A stretch of DNA of 64,000 nucleotides from the NCBI RefSeq assembly GCF_042647465.1, contig NZ_JBHRVN010000005.1, one strand, 5' to 3'. This stretch comes from Wagnerdoeblera intermedia. GTDB lineage: Bacteria; Pseudomonadota; Alphaproteobacteria; Rhodobacterales; Rhodobacteraceae. A model generated the notes under the pieces. The model did not search any database. It saw only the letters and a list, made by a program, of their open reading frames with translations, and had not been told where the DNA came from. The position numbers and the translations under genes are program-made. Positions 41,294-50,424 of this stretch are shown here, in pieces; position 1 is the first letter of the stretch; each line of letters opens with the position of its first letter.

Positions 41294-41611
41294 TCAAAGC
41301 CTGCGGCTTTCCGCAGCCGGAACGGACAGCCTCTGGCGCTGCCCGTTCATCCCGTAGGTTCCGCCTCCGGAACGGATCTGCTCCAGATCTCGCAGCCTGC
41401 GGCAGGCCGCATTCAGGCCCTGTCCACAGGCGCGAAGAAGGCTGCTCACTTCGCGCGCGCGGGCCCGAACCTCCGCATCGGGCGGCTGCGGGGAAAGCCC
41501 GATCTCCTCACTCAGACGCGGAAAAAGCCGCTCAATGGCATCAAACCGACCCTCAAGCGCCGCGCTGCGCAAATCCTCCAATAGGGCCAGTATCGCCTCA
41601 TTTCTTTGCAT
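41294..41611 (-). CDS. FlgN-like flagellar protein
   Basis: A 105-aa helical protein (AILALLEDLRSAALEGRFD, then LLRACGQGLNAACRRLRDLEQI) ending in a short basic tail. I recall such a protein beside flgJ in Rhodobacteraceae flagellar clusters, where it would act as an export chaperone. It overlaps the flgJ-like gene by 14 bases. It is far from any other flagellar operon here, so it is displaced. Confidence 0.55.
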   Translation of the reverse strand: MQRNEAILALLEDLRSAALEGRFDAIERLFPRLSEEIGLSPQPPDAEVRARAREVSSLLRACGQGLNAACRRLRDLEQIRSGGGTYGMNGQRQRLSVPAAESRRL

Positions 41612-41876
41612 TTTCGCGTCCCTGCAATGCGGTGAAGATATGCTCGGCCAGACCTATGCCGCCGCGACGGCTGATCGCTGCGGCATGGGCTTCACGCAGG
41701 AAGGAGCTGAACTGTTCTTCCCCGATGCCACCCCCAAAACTTTCCGAAGGTTTGACCGCACCACTGTGGCGCAGCATCTCAGACAGAAACTGGCTCTCAA
41801 GCTGCATCGCACGTTCGCGCAACTGACCGTCACGACCACCCGCAGGGCCAATGTTCACAGACTGTATCGAAATCAT
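41598..41876 (-). CDS. flgJ: Rod-binding protein, FlgJ N-terminal domain type
   Basis: A 92-aa protein matching the FlgJ rod-binding domain (AMQLESQFLSEMLRHSG, GGIGEEQFSSFLREAHAAA, GGIGLAEHIFTAL). In alphaproteobacteria this domain occurs alone, without a muramidase. It helps assemble the flagellar rod in the periplasm. AGGAGG precedes the ATG. The gene is read together with the FlgN-like gene and is divergent from the fliK-like fragment. Confidence 0.75.
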   Translation of the reverse strand: MISIQSVNIGPAGGRDGQLRERAMQLESQFLSEMLRHSGAVKPSESFGGGIGEEQFSSFLREAHAAAISRRGGIGLAEHIFTALQGRENAKK

Positions 41877-41978
41877 CGCTGCCTCCTGATCCGTGACAGC
41901 GGTTTTGCCAGAAGCTCGTAAACAATCAGTAAGCTTTTTGCGGCAATCTCAGGAGATCCGCGAATTGAGGGCCCTGAA

Positions 41979-42353
41979 ATGACGAGCATTCATCCGATCC
42001 CCTTTTCCGCGCCGCCGCCTGCAGGCCGCCCGCTCTCTGCCCCGTCAGGTGGCGGGGCTTTTGGCGATGTTTACAACAGCCTCCCCTTCGCCCGGGGCCA
42101 GGAGGCAGCGACAGACACCCCGCCCCTGCCGGAGAAGGGCAACGTGACATCCGACACCTCTGACCAGAGCGCGCAGGACGATCAGCAGCTGATCGATGAG
42201 CCCCACCTTAATCACGGGACGGAGCTGCCCGAGACTGCCTTCGCCACGCCCCCGCTCCGCGAGCCGCTGCTGCCAGGGGGCGCCCTCCCGATCCTGCTGT
42301 CAGGCGCTTTCCTCACAGGTCAGGACCCGTCTGACGGAGGCATGTCTCTGCAG
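41979..42353 (+). pseudogene. fliK-like hook-length gene, 3'-truncated by IS1380
   Basis: The frame encodes about 125 residues of low-complexity, Pro/Ser/Gly-rich sequence (MTSIHPIPFSAPPPAGRP) typical of the N-terminal half of FliK hook-length proteins, and then runs into the IS1380 left end, with a stop at 42371. The conserved FliK C-terminal domain is missing. The assignment rests mainly on the neighbours flgJ and flgN-like. Confidence 0.4.
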
Positions 42354-44024
42354 CCCACATTTCCCAAGTAAGGCGCTGATTTCGCTGTCCTGACCATTAT
42401 ATTTCCTATATAAAACATGGTGTTGAAGGCTGCGAGGGGCGCGTTTCATGGATCACCCAGAGGGTGCGGGCTTGCAACGGGCAGATCGGGTGGATTTCGA
42501 CCCTCGCGTGCGGCTGGAATTTCGCGGCACGCAGCTCAGTTCCGACGGCGGCCTTCTGGTGATGCGCGAGCTTGATGACGCGCTCGGGTTGTCCGATTTG
42601 GCGTCAGCGGCGCTGCGCGATACTCGCTCTGGCAAGAACACGGTCCATCGGCTCGACGGCCTGTTCCGGCAATCAGTCTTTGGGCGGCTGGCCGGATACG
42701 AGGATGTCAACGACGCCAACCGTCTCGCCTGCGATCCGGTCATGCGCCAAGTTGTCGGCGGCAGAGCGGTCGATGCACAAGCGGCCTCGGCATCGCAGAT
42801 GGGACGGTTCGAGACCGAGACGCTGGCTCTGGCCGGGAACCGTGCCGCGCTGGCCGACCTGAACGGGCAATGGATCGACCGGTTCCATGACCGTAACGGG
42901 CTGAAGTACATCGTTCTGGACATGGACAGCTCGGTCAGCCCGACCCATGGCGACCAGGAAGGGTCCGCCTGGAATGGCCATTTCGACTGTAGCTGCTATC
43001 ACCCCAACTTTCTGTTCAACCAGTTCGGGATGCTGGAACGCTGCGCCCTGCGCCATGGCAACGTCCACAGCGCCGATGGCTGGCGTGATGTTCTCGACCC
43101 CGTCATTGCGCGCTACGCGGAGCGCGACCTTGGTGGCAGGTTCTTCCGGGCCGATGCTGCCTACGCGATCCCGGCGATCTATGAGCGATTGGAAGAAGCG
43201 CGGTTCTTCTACGCCATCCGGCTGCCCGCAAACGCGGTCCTCAAGGACAAGATCGCGCATCGGCTAACGCGCCCTGTCGGGCGGCCGTCACTGACCAAGG
43301 TCAAGCGGTTCTTCGAGGAATTCGAGTATCAGGCGGCGTCCTGGGACAAGGAATGCCGGGTGATCGCCAAGATCGAATGGCATCCGGGCGAACTGTTCCC
43401 GCGTGTCGGCTTCATCGTCACCAACCTGCCGATGGAGCCGGACTGGGTGGTGCGGTTCTACAACCAGCGCGGCACCGCCGAGCAGCACATCAAAGAGGGC
43501 AAATACGCCTTTCGCTGGACGCGGCTGTCGTGCCGGAAGTTCCGCGACAATGAGGTGCGGCTGCAACTGCACGCCCTGGCGTACAACCTGGCCACCTTCT
43601 TGCGCTGCATCGAGCTGCCCGAGGCCATGGCCGACTGGTCGTTGACCAGCCTGCAACTGAAGCTGATCAAGATCGGGGCACGTGTGGTCCGTCACGCCCG
43701 CACCATCACCTTCCAGCTGGCCGAGGTCGCTGTCACCGGCACGATGGTACGCGCCATCCTCGCCGCTATCCGCCGATTGCGAGCGCCACCGCTATGCGCA
43801 TGATCGCGATCCACGCTCAAACTGAACGAAAGCGGCTGGACAGATCTGTCCGCTGCGCTGAAAAACGCCGCCCCTGGGCAAGGAAACAGCGGCTTCGCGG
43901 TCTGATCCGTCCAGATCCAGCAGTCTGCGCGACCGCAGGTGCCGCTTGCGGCAGGAAATCCTTGTCTAGCGCTCGGATACAGGCGATCTTCACCTCAAAC
44001 GACACGCCACTTGGGGAATGCAGG
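42354..44024 (+). mobile_element. IS1380-family insertion sequence, intact copy
   Basis: The 1671-bp element has imperfect terminal repeats (left CCCACATTTCCCAAGT, right end read inward CCTGCATTCCCCAAGT; 13 of 16 match) and one intact transposase gene. The flanks differ (TGCAG left, ATGAA right), so no target duplication survives. It parts a fliK-like fragment from an unrelated binding-protein gene, so recombination between copies probably built the mosaic. Confidence 0.9.
42448..43803 (+). CDS. IS1380-family transposase (intact)
   Basis: A 451-aa DDE transposase. Catalytic-type segments are VLDMDSSVSPTHGDQEG (about 155), FFRADAAYAIPAIYERL (about 235) and NQRGTAEQHIKEGKYAF (about 350, the glutamate). 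The conserved LSSDGGLLVMRELD lies near the start. No frameshift is seen, so it can probably move itself and the deleted copy. A TTATATTTCCTATATAAAA stretch upstream may carry its promoter. Confidence 0.93.
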   Translation: MDHPEGAGLQRADRVDFDPRVRLEFRGTQLSSDGGLLVMRELDDALGLSDLASAALRDTRSGKNTVHRLDGLFRQSVFGRLAGYEDVNDANRLACDPVMRQVVGGRAVDAQAASASQMGRFETETLALAGNRAALADLNGQWIDRFHDRNGLKYIVLDMDSSVSPTHGDQEGSAWNGHFDCSCYHPNFLFNQFGMLERCALRHGNVHSADGWRDVLDPVIARYAERDLGGRFFRADAAYAIPAIYERLEEARFFYAIRLPANAVLKDKIAHRLTRPVGRPSLTKVKRFFEEFEYQAASWDKECRVIAKIEWHPGELFPRVGFIVTNLPMEPDWVVRFYNQRGTAEQHIKEGKYAFRWTRLSCRKFRDNEVRLQLHALAYNLATFLRCIELPEAMADWSLTSLQLKLIKIGARVVRHARTITFQLAEVAVTGTMVRAILAAIRRLRAPPLCA

Positions 44025-44918
44025 ATGAATACTTCATTCTCGCCTTATCGCCGCAGTTTGCTCGGCCTGATGGCCGGAGCCTTGCTGCCTACGTCTTTCG
44101 CTGCTGCCGCTCCTGTTTTCAGCGTGCAGACCGAGCCGTCATTGGCCCATTGCATCGCCTTGCTGCATGCAGCCTTGAAGGCTGCCCAGTTTCCGGCGTC
44201 TCTGACCGACGCGCCTCACACGTCTGAAACGCGCAATCTTCACGAAACAACGTCTGGACGTATTCACATCAATCTGCTTCCAGCGTCTCCCACCAGACTG
44301 GATATGGTGCGGGAAGGACGTTTGAGAATGATCCCGGTCCCGCTTGAACGCGGCCTGCTGGGGTGGCGCACTTCTTTTATCCTGCAGGGCCAGGAAAAGG
44401 CCCTGGCTCATATCCGCGATCTGAACGGCCTACGTACTTTGACGATCGGGCAAGGCACAGGCTGGTGGGATGCAGAAGTCTATCGAGCAGCCGGGATCAC
44501 AACCCGCGAAGTCCAGGCATGGCGCAACGGGGAATTTATAGAGCAGATGAAAGCTGGGGTAATTGACCTGTTTCCTATGGGGCTGGGAGAATCGCTGAGT
44601 TATTTCCTGCCTCATTTTCGTCAACACCATCAACAGCTCGGTCTGGAGGAGTCGCTGTTGCTGCGTTATCCTTGGTATCGCTTTGTCTGGGTGTCTCCCC
44701 ATCCTAGTGCGGATGAGTTGTATGAAGCCCTGCAAAGGGGCTTCGACATCATCTGCAGTAACGGTGTATTCGAGTCAGTCTGGAACCAGACGCGCCAGTT
44801 GCCGCCCGCCGATTCCTGGCAAAACCGCACCGTCATTGAGCTGGACAACCCTTTCTACACTCCAGACATCGTTCCGCAGCGTTACCAACATCTTCTGCTG
44901 AAGAAAAAAGTCTCGTGA
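44025..44918 (+). CDS. Periplasmic solute-binding-like sensor protein
   Basis: A 297-aa protein with a signal peptide (SPYRRSLLGLMAGALLPTSF, then AAAAPVFS) and an SBP_bac_3-like fold (RINLLPASPTR-type strand region; LRTLTIGQGTGWWDAEVYRA; IDLFPMGLGESL). It should bind a small ligand in the periplasm. The ATG follows the IS1380 end without a gap, so its original promoter is gone. Its stop overlaps the start of a membrane diguanylate cyclase, so the two form a sensor pair. Codon use is less GC-rich than the flanks and suggests a gamma- or betaproteobacterial source. Confidence 0.7.
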   Translation: MNTSFSPYRRSLLGLMAGALLPTSFAAAAPVFSVQTEPSLAHCIALLHAALKAAQFPASLTDAPHTSETRNLHETTSGRIHINLLPASPTRLDMVREGRLRMIPVPLERGLLGWRTSFILQGQEKALAHIRDLNGLRTLTIGQGTGWWDAEVYRAAGITTREVQAWRNGEFIEQMKAGVIDLFPMGLGESLSYFLPHFRQHHQQLGLEESLLLRYPWYRFVWVSPHPSADELYEALQRGFDIICSNGVFESVWNQTRQLPPADSWQNRTVIELDNPFYTPDIVPQRYQHLLLKKKVS

Positions 44919-46051
44919 TGTCCTCCCGGAACCTTTACACTCGGTTCCTGCGACAGCTCTTCCCATTGCTGGCCCTGGCCTACTTGCTTGCGGCCTCGCT
45001 CACCGCCTGGCTTTATTATCAGGATCAGATCACAGACGCCGTCAATCACCGCAAACAAACCCTGGACACCTTCGCCCATGTCCTGATCAAACCCTTGTGG
45101 GACTGCAACAGCCTGACGGCCAGCGGCATTATCCAGGCCATGATTTTGCAGCCTGACGTCTTGGGTGTCAGCGCGCTTGATCAATGCGCGCAGCAACCGA
45201 TACAGGCAGGCGCCCTACCGCAACCGGGCGACAAAGATACCTTGGTTGCCCGGTTGCAATACATCGATGAAATGGACCGCGCCCACGCCCTGGGTGAGCT
45301 GCGTATTGCCTTCCGTCCGATCTCGATCTTTACGGCGGCCTCCCGGAGTCTGGCGCCCCAGCTGGCGGTCTTTCTATCAATGCTGGCCGCCGTGCTGGCC
45401 AGCGCGCTCTGGACGTTCAACCGCACCATCGGGCAGCCGCTGTCAACACTTCGCCAAGCCATGCGCGAGCACCAACCGCTGGACCCCATCCCTGAAAGCT
45501 GGACCGAAGAGTTGACTGAAGTGACCCAGACTTACAACACCCAGCTTCAGGATCTGCGTCGGCAGGCCAGGCATGATCCACTGACCGGTCTGGCAAACCG
45601 GCTGCTGCTGGAAGAGCACCTGAACCGCGTTATCCTGCAAGTCAGACGCGCAGGGTCTCAAGGCCATGTTCTGCTGCTGGATCTGGACCAGTTCAAGCCT
45701 GTCAATGACACACTGGGCCATGCCGCCGGTGACGAGGTGCTGCGAACGGTAGCTCAACGCCTGCTTGCCTGTGTGCGCAGCACCGACATCGTGGCCAGGC
45801 TCGGGGGCGACGAATTCGTCATCGTCACCAGTGACAGCCCGACCGACCCGCAAACCCACGACATCAAGGCACTGTTGGAACGCATTGAGCAGGCTCTGCG
45901 TGAACCTGCCTACTGGCAAGGGACTCCCATACAGATTTCTTACAGCTTGGGCCTGGCACGATTTGGGCAGGACGACTGCACCAGTGCTTCCTTACTTGCT
46001 CAGGCTGACGCTGAAATGTACCGTGAAAAAAATAAGCCGCCGGTAGGTTGA
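44918..46051 (+). CDS. Membrane diguanylate cyclase (GGDEF)
   Basis: A 377-aa protein: a membrane helix (about 15-33), a periplasmic sensor region to about 145, a second helix (LAVFLSMLAAVLASALW), a HAMP-like stretch and a GGDEF domain. The active site is RLGGDEF (GGDEF at 296-300) and the inhibitory I-site RSTD lies at 287-290, so it should be an active, feedback-inhibited cyclic-di-GMP synthase. It overlaps the binding-protein gene (TGATG) and is probably controlled by it through the periplasm. A hairpin lies over its stop. Confidence 0.92.
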   Translation: MSSRNLYTRFLRQLFPLLALAYLLAASLTAWLYYQDQITDAVNHRKQTLDTFAHVLIKPLWDCNSLTASGIIQAMILQPDVLGVSALDQCAQQPIQAGALPQPGDKDTLVARLQYIDEMDRAHALGELRIAFRPISIFTAASRSLAPQLAVFLSMLAAVLASALWTFNRTIGQPLSTLRQAMREHQPLDPIPESWTEELTEVTQTYNTQLQDLRRQARHDPLTGLANRLLLEEHLNRVILQVRRAGSQGHVLLLDLDQFKPVNDTLGHAAGDEVLRTVAQRLLACVRSTDIVARLGGDEFVIVTSDSPTDPQTHDIKALLERIEQALREPAYWQGTPIQISYSLGLARFGQDDCTSASLLAQADAEMYREKNKPPVG

Positions 46052-46062
46052 GCCAGCGGCTT
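46034..46062 (+). terminator. Hairpin at the stop of the diguanylate cyclase gene
   Basis: AAGCCGC and GCGGCTT pair, with three more pairs inside the arms after one mismatch. It spans the stop codon and can serve the convergent fragment as well. Confidence 0.55.
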
Positions 46063-46095
46063 AACTTGATTAGCAAGACTTAGTTTGGCGCGTGG

Positions 46096-46372
46096 TCAAT
46101 CCATTTCTACAGCGGTCGTCTGTCCCGACACTACCTGCGCTTCTTCCAACATCAATTCAGGCACCAGCCCCACCCTGACCCGATAATTGCCGGGGGGCAG
46201 GGCCACTGGCTCGCCATCCACCTGTCCTTGCGCCACTTCCTGGCCGACCGCATCCAGTACGGTGTAATGCACCTGCAGCGCCTGACCCACCGCCTGATCA
46301 AAGCCGGTCAAAAGGGCAAGATTTTTGCCAACCTGCGCATCGGGGCTAAAGGTAGGTGTCAGATGGAGACTG
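46096..46372 (-). pseudogene. C-terminal fragment of an unknown protein
   Basis: The last 90 or so codons read as true protein on the minus strand (TFSPDAQVGKNLALLTGFD, QALQVHYTVLDAVGQE, VALPPGNYRVRVGL), a beta-sandwich-like tail such as those ending von Willebrand A domain proteins. The 5' side runs into the unrelated gene at 46376, so the upstream part is missing. It belongs to the same foreign piece as the GGDEF gene. Confidence 0.5.
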
Positions 46373-46375
46373 CTC

Positions 46376-46816
46376 ATGTTGAAATCCCAGAAACTGCTGC
46401 CGTTAGTATTTTGTCTGATGCCTTGTGTGGCGGGGGCCCAAACGGAGGCTGTGCTCTCCGAAATGTTCATGCGCACGAATATCCCAGTTGAGGACATCAA
46501 GAGCTCGATCGAAGCGTGCGATCTTAGCCAGCACTCTTTGAGCCTCTGTGCACTTGCAATGGCGGTTTCCGCTGAGCTGATTTTTGATGACCTACAACAA
46601 GAAATGCTGATCTTCAGGCCGACCGAATATACGAATTTCAAAGCTAAAATATGGACCGACTGCGAGAATACCGGTCAGGAGGCAGCTTACGGCCGGACCA
46701 TGCTCGCAGCTGATGTTTCGCTATGTGTCGCTGCCGAATTCAGGGCACGCCACAGAGCTATGGTAGAGGTCCGGAGAATTGATGCCGCACCGCATCCACC
46801 TCATAAGTGGGACTAA
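46376..46816 (+). CDS. Exported LprI-like protein (DUF1311-like)
   Basis: A 146-aa protein. The ATG at 46376 has GGAGA upstream. A signal peptide (MLKSQKLLPLVFCLMPCVAG) precedes a helical mature part with four cysteines in CDLSQHSLSLCA, WTDCENTG and VSLCVAAE. This follows the lysozyme-inhibitor LprI pattern of long helices held by disulfides and a W-x3-C element; the match is approximate. It stands where the foreign GGDEF piece ends and just before an IS3 remnant. Confidence 0.55.
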   Translation: MLKSQKLLPLVFCLMPCVAGAQTEAVLSEMFMRTNIPVEDIKSSIEACDLSQHSLSLCALAMAVSAELIFDDLQQEMLIFRPTEYTNFKAKIWTDCENTGQEAAYGRTMLAADVSLCVAAEFRARHRAMVEVRRIDAAPHPPHKWD

Positions 46817-47268
46817 ACAGGGCCGTGGATGTCACCGACACGCTCGACATCGCTTTGGCAGCGTCAGGCTGCGACAGCGCCAAGGTTCTGCACAAACCCA
46901 GGCTGCTCAGCGATAATGGCTCGTCTTACATCGCTGCTGATCTGGCAGAATATCTCGAAGACAAAGGCATGAAGCACATTCGCGGCGCACCAATGCACCC
47001 CCAGACACAGGGAAAGATCGAAAGATGGCACCAGACCCTGAAGAACCGCATCTTGCTGGAAAACTACTTCCTCGAGGGCGAACTCGAAGCAGCCATCGCC
47101 GCCTTCATCGATCACTACAACAACAATCGCTACCACGAGAGCATCAGCAACCTAACCCCAGCTGACGTCTACTTTGGTCGCGGTGAAACCATCTTGGCTG
47201 AAAGGAGGCGCATCAAACAGCAGACCATCCAAAACCGCCGCTTGAACCACCAGCGTCAAGTGGCATAG
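46817..47268 (+). pseudogene. IS3-family transposase, C-terminal part of OrfB
   Basis: About 150 codons of the rve integrase core remain: RLLSDNGSSYIA (second catalytic D), GAPMHPQTQGKIERWHQTLK (catalytic E) and YNNNRYHESISNLTPADVYF. The first catalytic D and the whole OrfA are missing. The right end of the element follows to about 47340. Confidence 0.85.
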
Positions 47269-47340
47269 CCTGAAACCGATGAGCCCAAGCCATCCGCTAC
47301 AAAATCAGCGCGGCTGTTCCAAATCATTCGACGACGGACA
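47269..47340 (+). mobile_element. Right end of the IS3-family remnant
   Basis: The last bases, AAATCATTCGACGACGGACA, are of the terminal-repeat type seen in this IS3 group. Sequence beyond 47340 belongs to the efflux operon. Confidence 0.55.
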
Positions 47341-47369
47341 ACGGCTAAGACCATGTTTGGAGGTGCCAG

Positions 47370-47588
47370 ATGACCCCGCGCGCGACCATCATCGGCCTGT
47401 TCGGCTCGTCCTTTCCGGTCTGGATCTTTGCGGCGCTGGCCGGGGTCGGTGTGGCGCTGATCCTGCGCGAGATCCTCGTGCTGACTGGCCTGTCGCGGCA
47501 TCTGCCAGCCGCCGCCGTCTTCTATCCCGCCGTGGCCCTCTTGGCCGGTATCGGCATGAATTACCTCTGGATCGGGAGCTATGGATGA
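47370..47588 (+). CDS. Small membrane protein of an efflux operon (DUF1656/AaeX-like)
   Basis: A 72-aa protein with two membrane segments (VWIFAALAGVGVALILREI and FYPAVALLAGIGMNYLWI). It is the size and kind of AaeX/DUF1656 proteins that precede AaeA- and AaeB-type pumps. GGAGGTG lies before the ATG. Its stop overlaps the start of the HlyD-type gene (ATGA). Its role in such pumps is unknown. Confidence 0.75.
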   Translation: MTPRATIIGLFGSSFPVWIFAALAGVGVALILREILVLTGLSRHLPAAAVFYPAVALLAGIGMNYLWIGSYG

Positions 47589-48874
47589 GCGCCGCGCAGG
47601 ACGAGCCCAAGCCGCAGGTCACCGCTCCGGTGCCGGAGGCAAATGCCACAGCTGATAGCAAGGGTGTTGCCGGCACTGCACTTCCGGACCCCGTGGAGCA
47701 CCCGCCCGAGGTCAGTGCCGGTCCTGCCGTATCGACGGATCAGGATGATGGCCGGGCTTCGCCGTCTCAATCGGCGGAGGTCACGCCGTCACGGTCGGAG
47801 ACGCCTTCGCCAGTTCCGCGCCCCTGGGTCGGCGCTATCCTTCGCCTTGTGGTCCTCGTGACGGCTCTCGCCGCCGCCGCTGCCGCCGTCTGGGCATGGC
47901 GGCAATCGGCCAGCCACCCCTCGACCGATGCCGCTGAGATCAGTGCCCCGGTCACCGGCATTTCCGCCATCGTGCCCGGTCTGGTGATCGAGGTCGCCGT
48001 CAGCGAAAGCGCCAGGGTCGCCGCAGGTGATCTGCTGTTCCGCATCGACCCCGAGCCCTATCAACTGGAACTCGATCAGGCGCGCGCGGCATTGGCCGCG
48101 GCAGAGTCCGAGCTGCGGCAGGGCGAGGGCAATCTGGCGCTGCAACAATCCAACGCCGATGTCGCCAACAGCCAGATCGAGCGCGCCACCGCCAATCTGG
48201 AACTGGCGCAGCAGACCTTGAACCGGCTCGAACCCTTGCTGGCGCAGGGCTATGTCACTGCGCAAGAGGTCGATGCCGCGCGGACCGCCTTGCGCGATGC
48301 CACGGTCACCTTGGCGCAGTCGCAAAGCCATGCGCAGGGGACAGACGCCTTTGTCGGCACGCTGGACACCCGCCGCGCACAGGTCGATGTCGCCCGCGCC
48401 TCGGTTGCTTTGGCCGAGCGCAACCTGCGCAACACCGAGGTGCGTGCCCCGACCGACGGTGTGCTGGCGGGGATGACGCTCACGGCGGGCGAATTCGTGG
48501 TCTCGGGCGTCACGCTGTTCTCGCTGATCGACGACAGCCATTGGCGGGTAAGCGCCTTGTTCCGCGAAACCGACCTGCCGAACATCCGCATCGGCGACCG
48601 GGCGCGGGTGTTCCTGCTGGCCGCGCCGGATCTGATGATCGAGGGCGTGGTCGGTGGCATCGGCTGGGGCGTGCGGTCCTCGGAAGAGGCGCAGCTTTTG
48701 GGCCTGCCCTTGGTCGCCAGCAAGCTGGACTGGGTGCGCGCCGCCCGCCGCTTTCCGGTCGAGATCGAGCTGGAGCATCCGCCGGAAGGGCTGGTGCGGC
48801 TGGGCGCTTCGGTCTCGGTCCGCATCATCGGGCCAGAGGAAGGCGCCGTCGGGGAAAGCGGCACCGGCCAATGA
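47585..48874 (+). CDS. HlyD-family membrane fusion protein (AaeA/EmrA-like)
   Basis: A 429-aa protein: a Pro/Ala-rich cytoplasmic start of about 80 residues, one membrane segment (RLVVLVTALAAAAAAVWAWR), a biotinyl-lipoyl-like segment (VTGISAIVPGLVIEVAVSES), a coiled-coil hairpin (about 165-260) and the second half LRNTEVRAPTDGVLAGMT. It bridges the inner-membrane pump and the outer-membrane channel. The unusually long N-terminal tail is disordered. It overlaps both neighbours by 4 bases, so it is part of one operon. Confidence 0.88.
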   Translation: MSAAQDEPKPQVTAPVPEANATADSKGVAGTALPDPVEHPPEVSAGPAVSTDQDDGRASPSQSAEVTPSRSETPSPVPRPWVGAILRLVVLVTALAAAAAAVWAWRQSASHPSTDAAEISAPVTGISAIVPGLVIEVAVSESARVAAGDLLFRIDPEPYQLELDQARAALAAAESELRQGEGNLALQQSNADVANSQIERATANLELAQQTLNRLEPLLAQGYVTAQEVDAARTALRDATVTLAQSQSHAQGTDAFVGTLDTRRAQVDVARASVALAERNLRNTEVRAPTDGVLAGMTLTAGEFVVSGVTLFSLIDDSHWRVSALFRETDLPNIRIGDRARVFLLAAPDLMIEGVVGGIGWGVRSSEEAQLLGLPLVASKLDWVRAARRFPVEIELEHPPEGLVRLGASVSVRIIGPEEGAVGESGTGQ

Positions 48875-50424
48875 GCGTTGCCACCGCCATTGCCCCTGCC
48901 ATCACCACCCCGCCCGAGACATTCGCAGAACGCATCGCGCGCGAGGATCGGGCGGATCGGCTGCGCGGGGCATTGACCCTGACCGGGCTGGTGATGGTGA
49001 CGGTGTTTCTCGCCATGGCGATGCGGGTGCCCGAGGCGGCGCTCTCCTGCTATATCCTGTTCTTCGCCCACCGCGACAACGCAGGTGACAGCATCATGAC
49101 CGCTGTCCGGCTGAGCGCCGCCGCGACTTTGGCGATCCTCCTGGCGATCCCCCTCTTGAATGCGGTGATGGGCGATCCGATGCTGCGGCTGGCCGCCATC
49201 GCCGGCTTTGCCTTTCTCGGCATGTTCCTGTCGCAGGCCAGCCGGCTTGGTCCCCTGGCGGCGACGGCGGGATTTGTCTTTGCCTTCATGCTGACGCTGG
49301 TCGATCTGATCCCGGTGCCAGAACTCATGTCGCAGGCGATGCGCTGGATGTGGGTGGTGCTGGTCCTGCCACTGGGGCTGATGGCGGTCTGGGCAGCTTT
49401 GGCCGGTGTCCGGCCCGAAGTGCTGTTGCGCCGCCAGATCGCACGGCGAGAGGCCGCCAGTGACGTGCCCCATACGCCCGAGGCGCAGAGGCTTCTGGAC
49501 GAGGGGCTGGCGCGCAGCGACGAGTGGTTGAAGTTCGCCCGCATCCTTGGCGCGGCACGGGGGGCCGATGCCGAGGCTCTCGCCCGCGCCGATGACGACA
49601 GCTACTTCCGGCTGGCTCTGGCCGAGGCGGGTGCCGCTCCCCGCGCATCCTCCGGGTCGTCAGCGCCCGAGAAGGCGCCGCTCTTCCGGCCAGATGCCTT
49701 CAGCGATCCGCGCCACCTGCGCTTCGCACTGAAGTGCCTTGTCGCCGTCCTGATCACCTATGGCTTTTACGCGGCCTTCAACCTCTTTTCGATCCATACG
49801 GCGATGATCACTGTGTTCTATGTGGCCCTCGGCTCGCGCGGCGAGACGCATCACCGGCTGGCCCTGCGGCTGATCGGTTGCCTGATCGGCGCGGTCGCCG
49901 GAATTCTGGTGATGACGCTTTTGATGCCGTGGATGACCGATATCGGCCATTTGCTGATCGTCACCGGCGCCGTCACCTTCGTCGCAGCCTGGATCGCCTT
50001 GGGCGGCGAGCGGGTGTCCTATGCCGGATGGCAGATGGCGCTTTGCTTCTATCTGGTAGTGCTGGCCGGGTTCTCACCCCCGGCGAGTATCGACGCGAGC
50101 CTGAGCCGGATCATCGGCATCCTGTTCGGCAGCGCGGTTGTCTGGTTTGTCTTCACCGCACTTTGGCCGGTCCATGCGCGCGATGATGCGCAGGCGGCTT
50201 TGGCGGAATTGTCTGCGGCCCTCGCATCAAACCCGCCCGCCACCAATGGCCGTGAAGTGGCGCGGCTGCGCGAACCTCTGGCCCGCGCGCGGCGACTGGC
50301 CGGGCTGGCCGTCCTTGAGCGGCAACCGGGGCTGGCGCAGGAACTTGCCGAGGCCACGGCTCAGCTGCACTTTTATCTCAGACAGAGCCACGCGAAGGAG
50401 GACGATCATGTCCAAGCCGCATAA
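48871..50424 (+). CDS. FUSC-family inner-membrane efflux pump (AaeB-like)
   Basis: A 517-aa protein with two sets of membrane helices (about 30-190 and 300-420) around a cytoplasmic part, the layout of FUSC/AaeB proteins that export aromatic carboxylic acids. The segment FALKCLVAVLITYGFYAAF begins the second set. The ATG at 48871 overlaps the HlyD stop. The substrate is inferred from the family only. Confidence 0.85.
   Translation: MSVATAIAPAITTPPETFAERIAREDRADRLRGALTLTGLVMVTVFLAMAMRVPEAALSCYILFFAHRDNAGDSIMTAVRLSAAATLAILLAIPLLNAVMGDPMLRLAAIAGFAFLGMFLSQASRLGPLAATAGFVFAFMLTLVDLIPVPELMSQAMRWMWVVLVLPLGLMAVWAALAGVRPEVLLRRQIARREAASDVPHTPEAQRLLDEGLARSDEWLKFARILGAARGADAEALARADDDSYFRLALAEAGAAPRASSGSSAPEKAPLFRPDAFSDPRHLRFALKCLVAVLITYGFYAAFNLFSIHTAMITVFYVALGSRGETHHRLALRLIGCLIGAVAGILVMTLLMPWMTDIGHLLIVTGAVTFVAAWIALGGERVSYAGWQMALCFYLVVLAGFSPPASIDASLSRIIGILFGSAVVWFVFTALWPVHARDDAQAALAELSAALASNPPATNGREVARLREPLARARRLAGLAVLERQPGLAQELAEATAQLHFYLRQSHAKEDDHVQAA

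Noticed and set aside
43794..44918. Binding-protein gene starting inside the IS1380 right end
   Set aside because: The first 77 codons are IS sequence; the signal peptide begins at ATG 44025.
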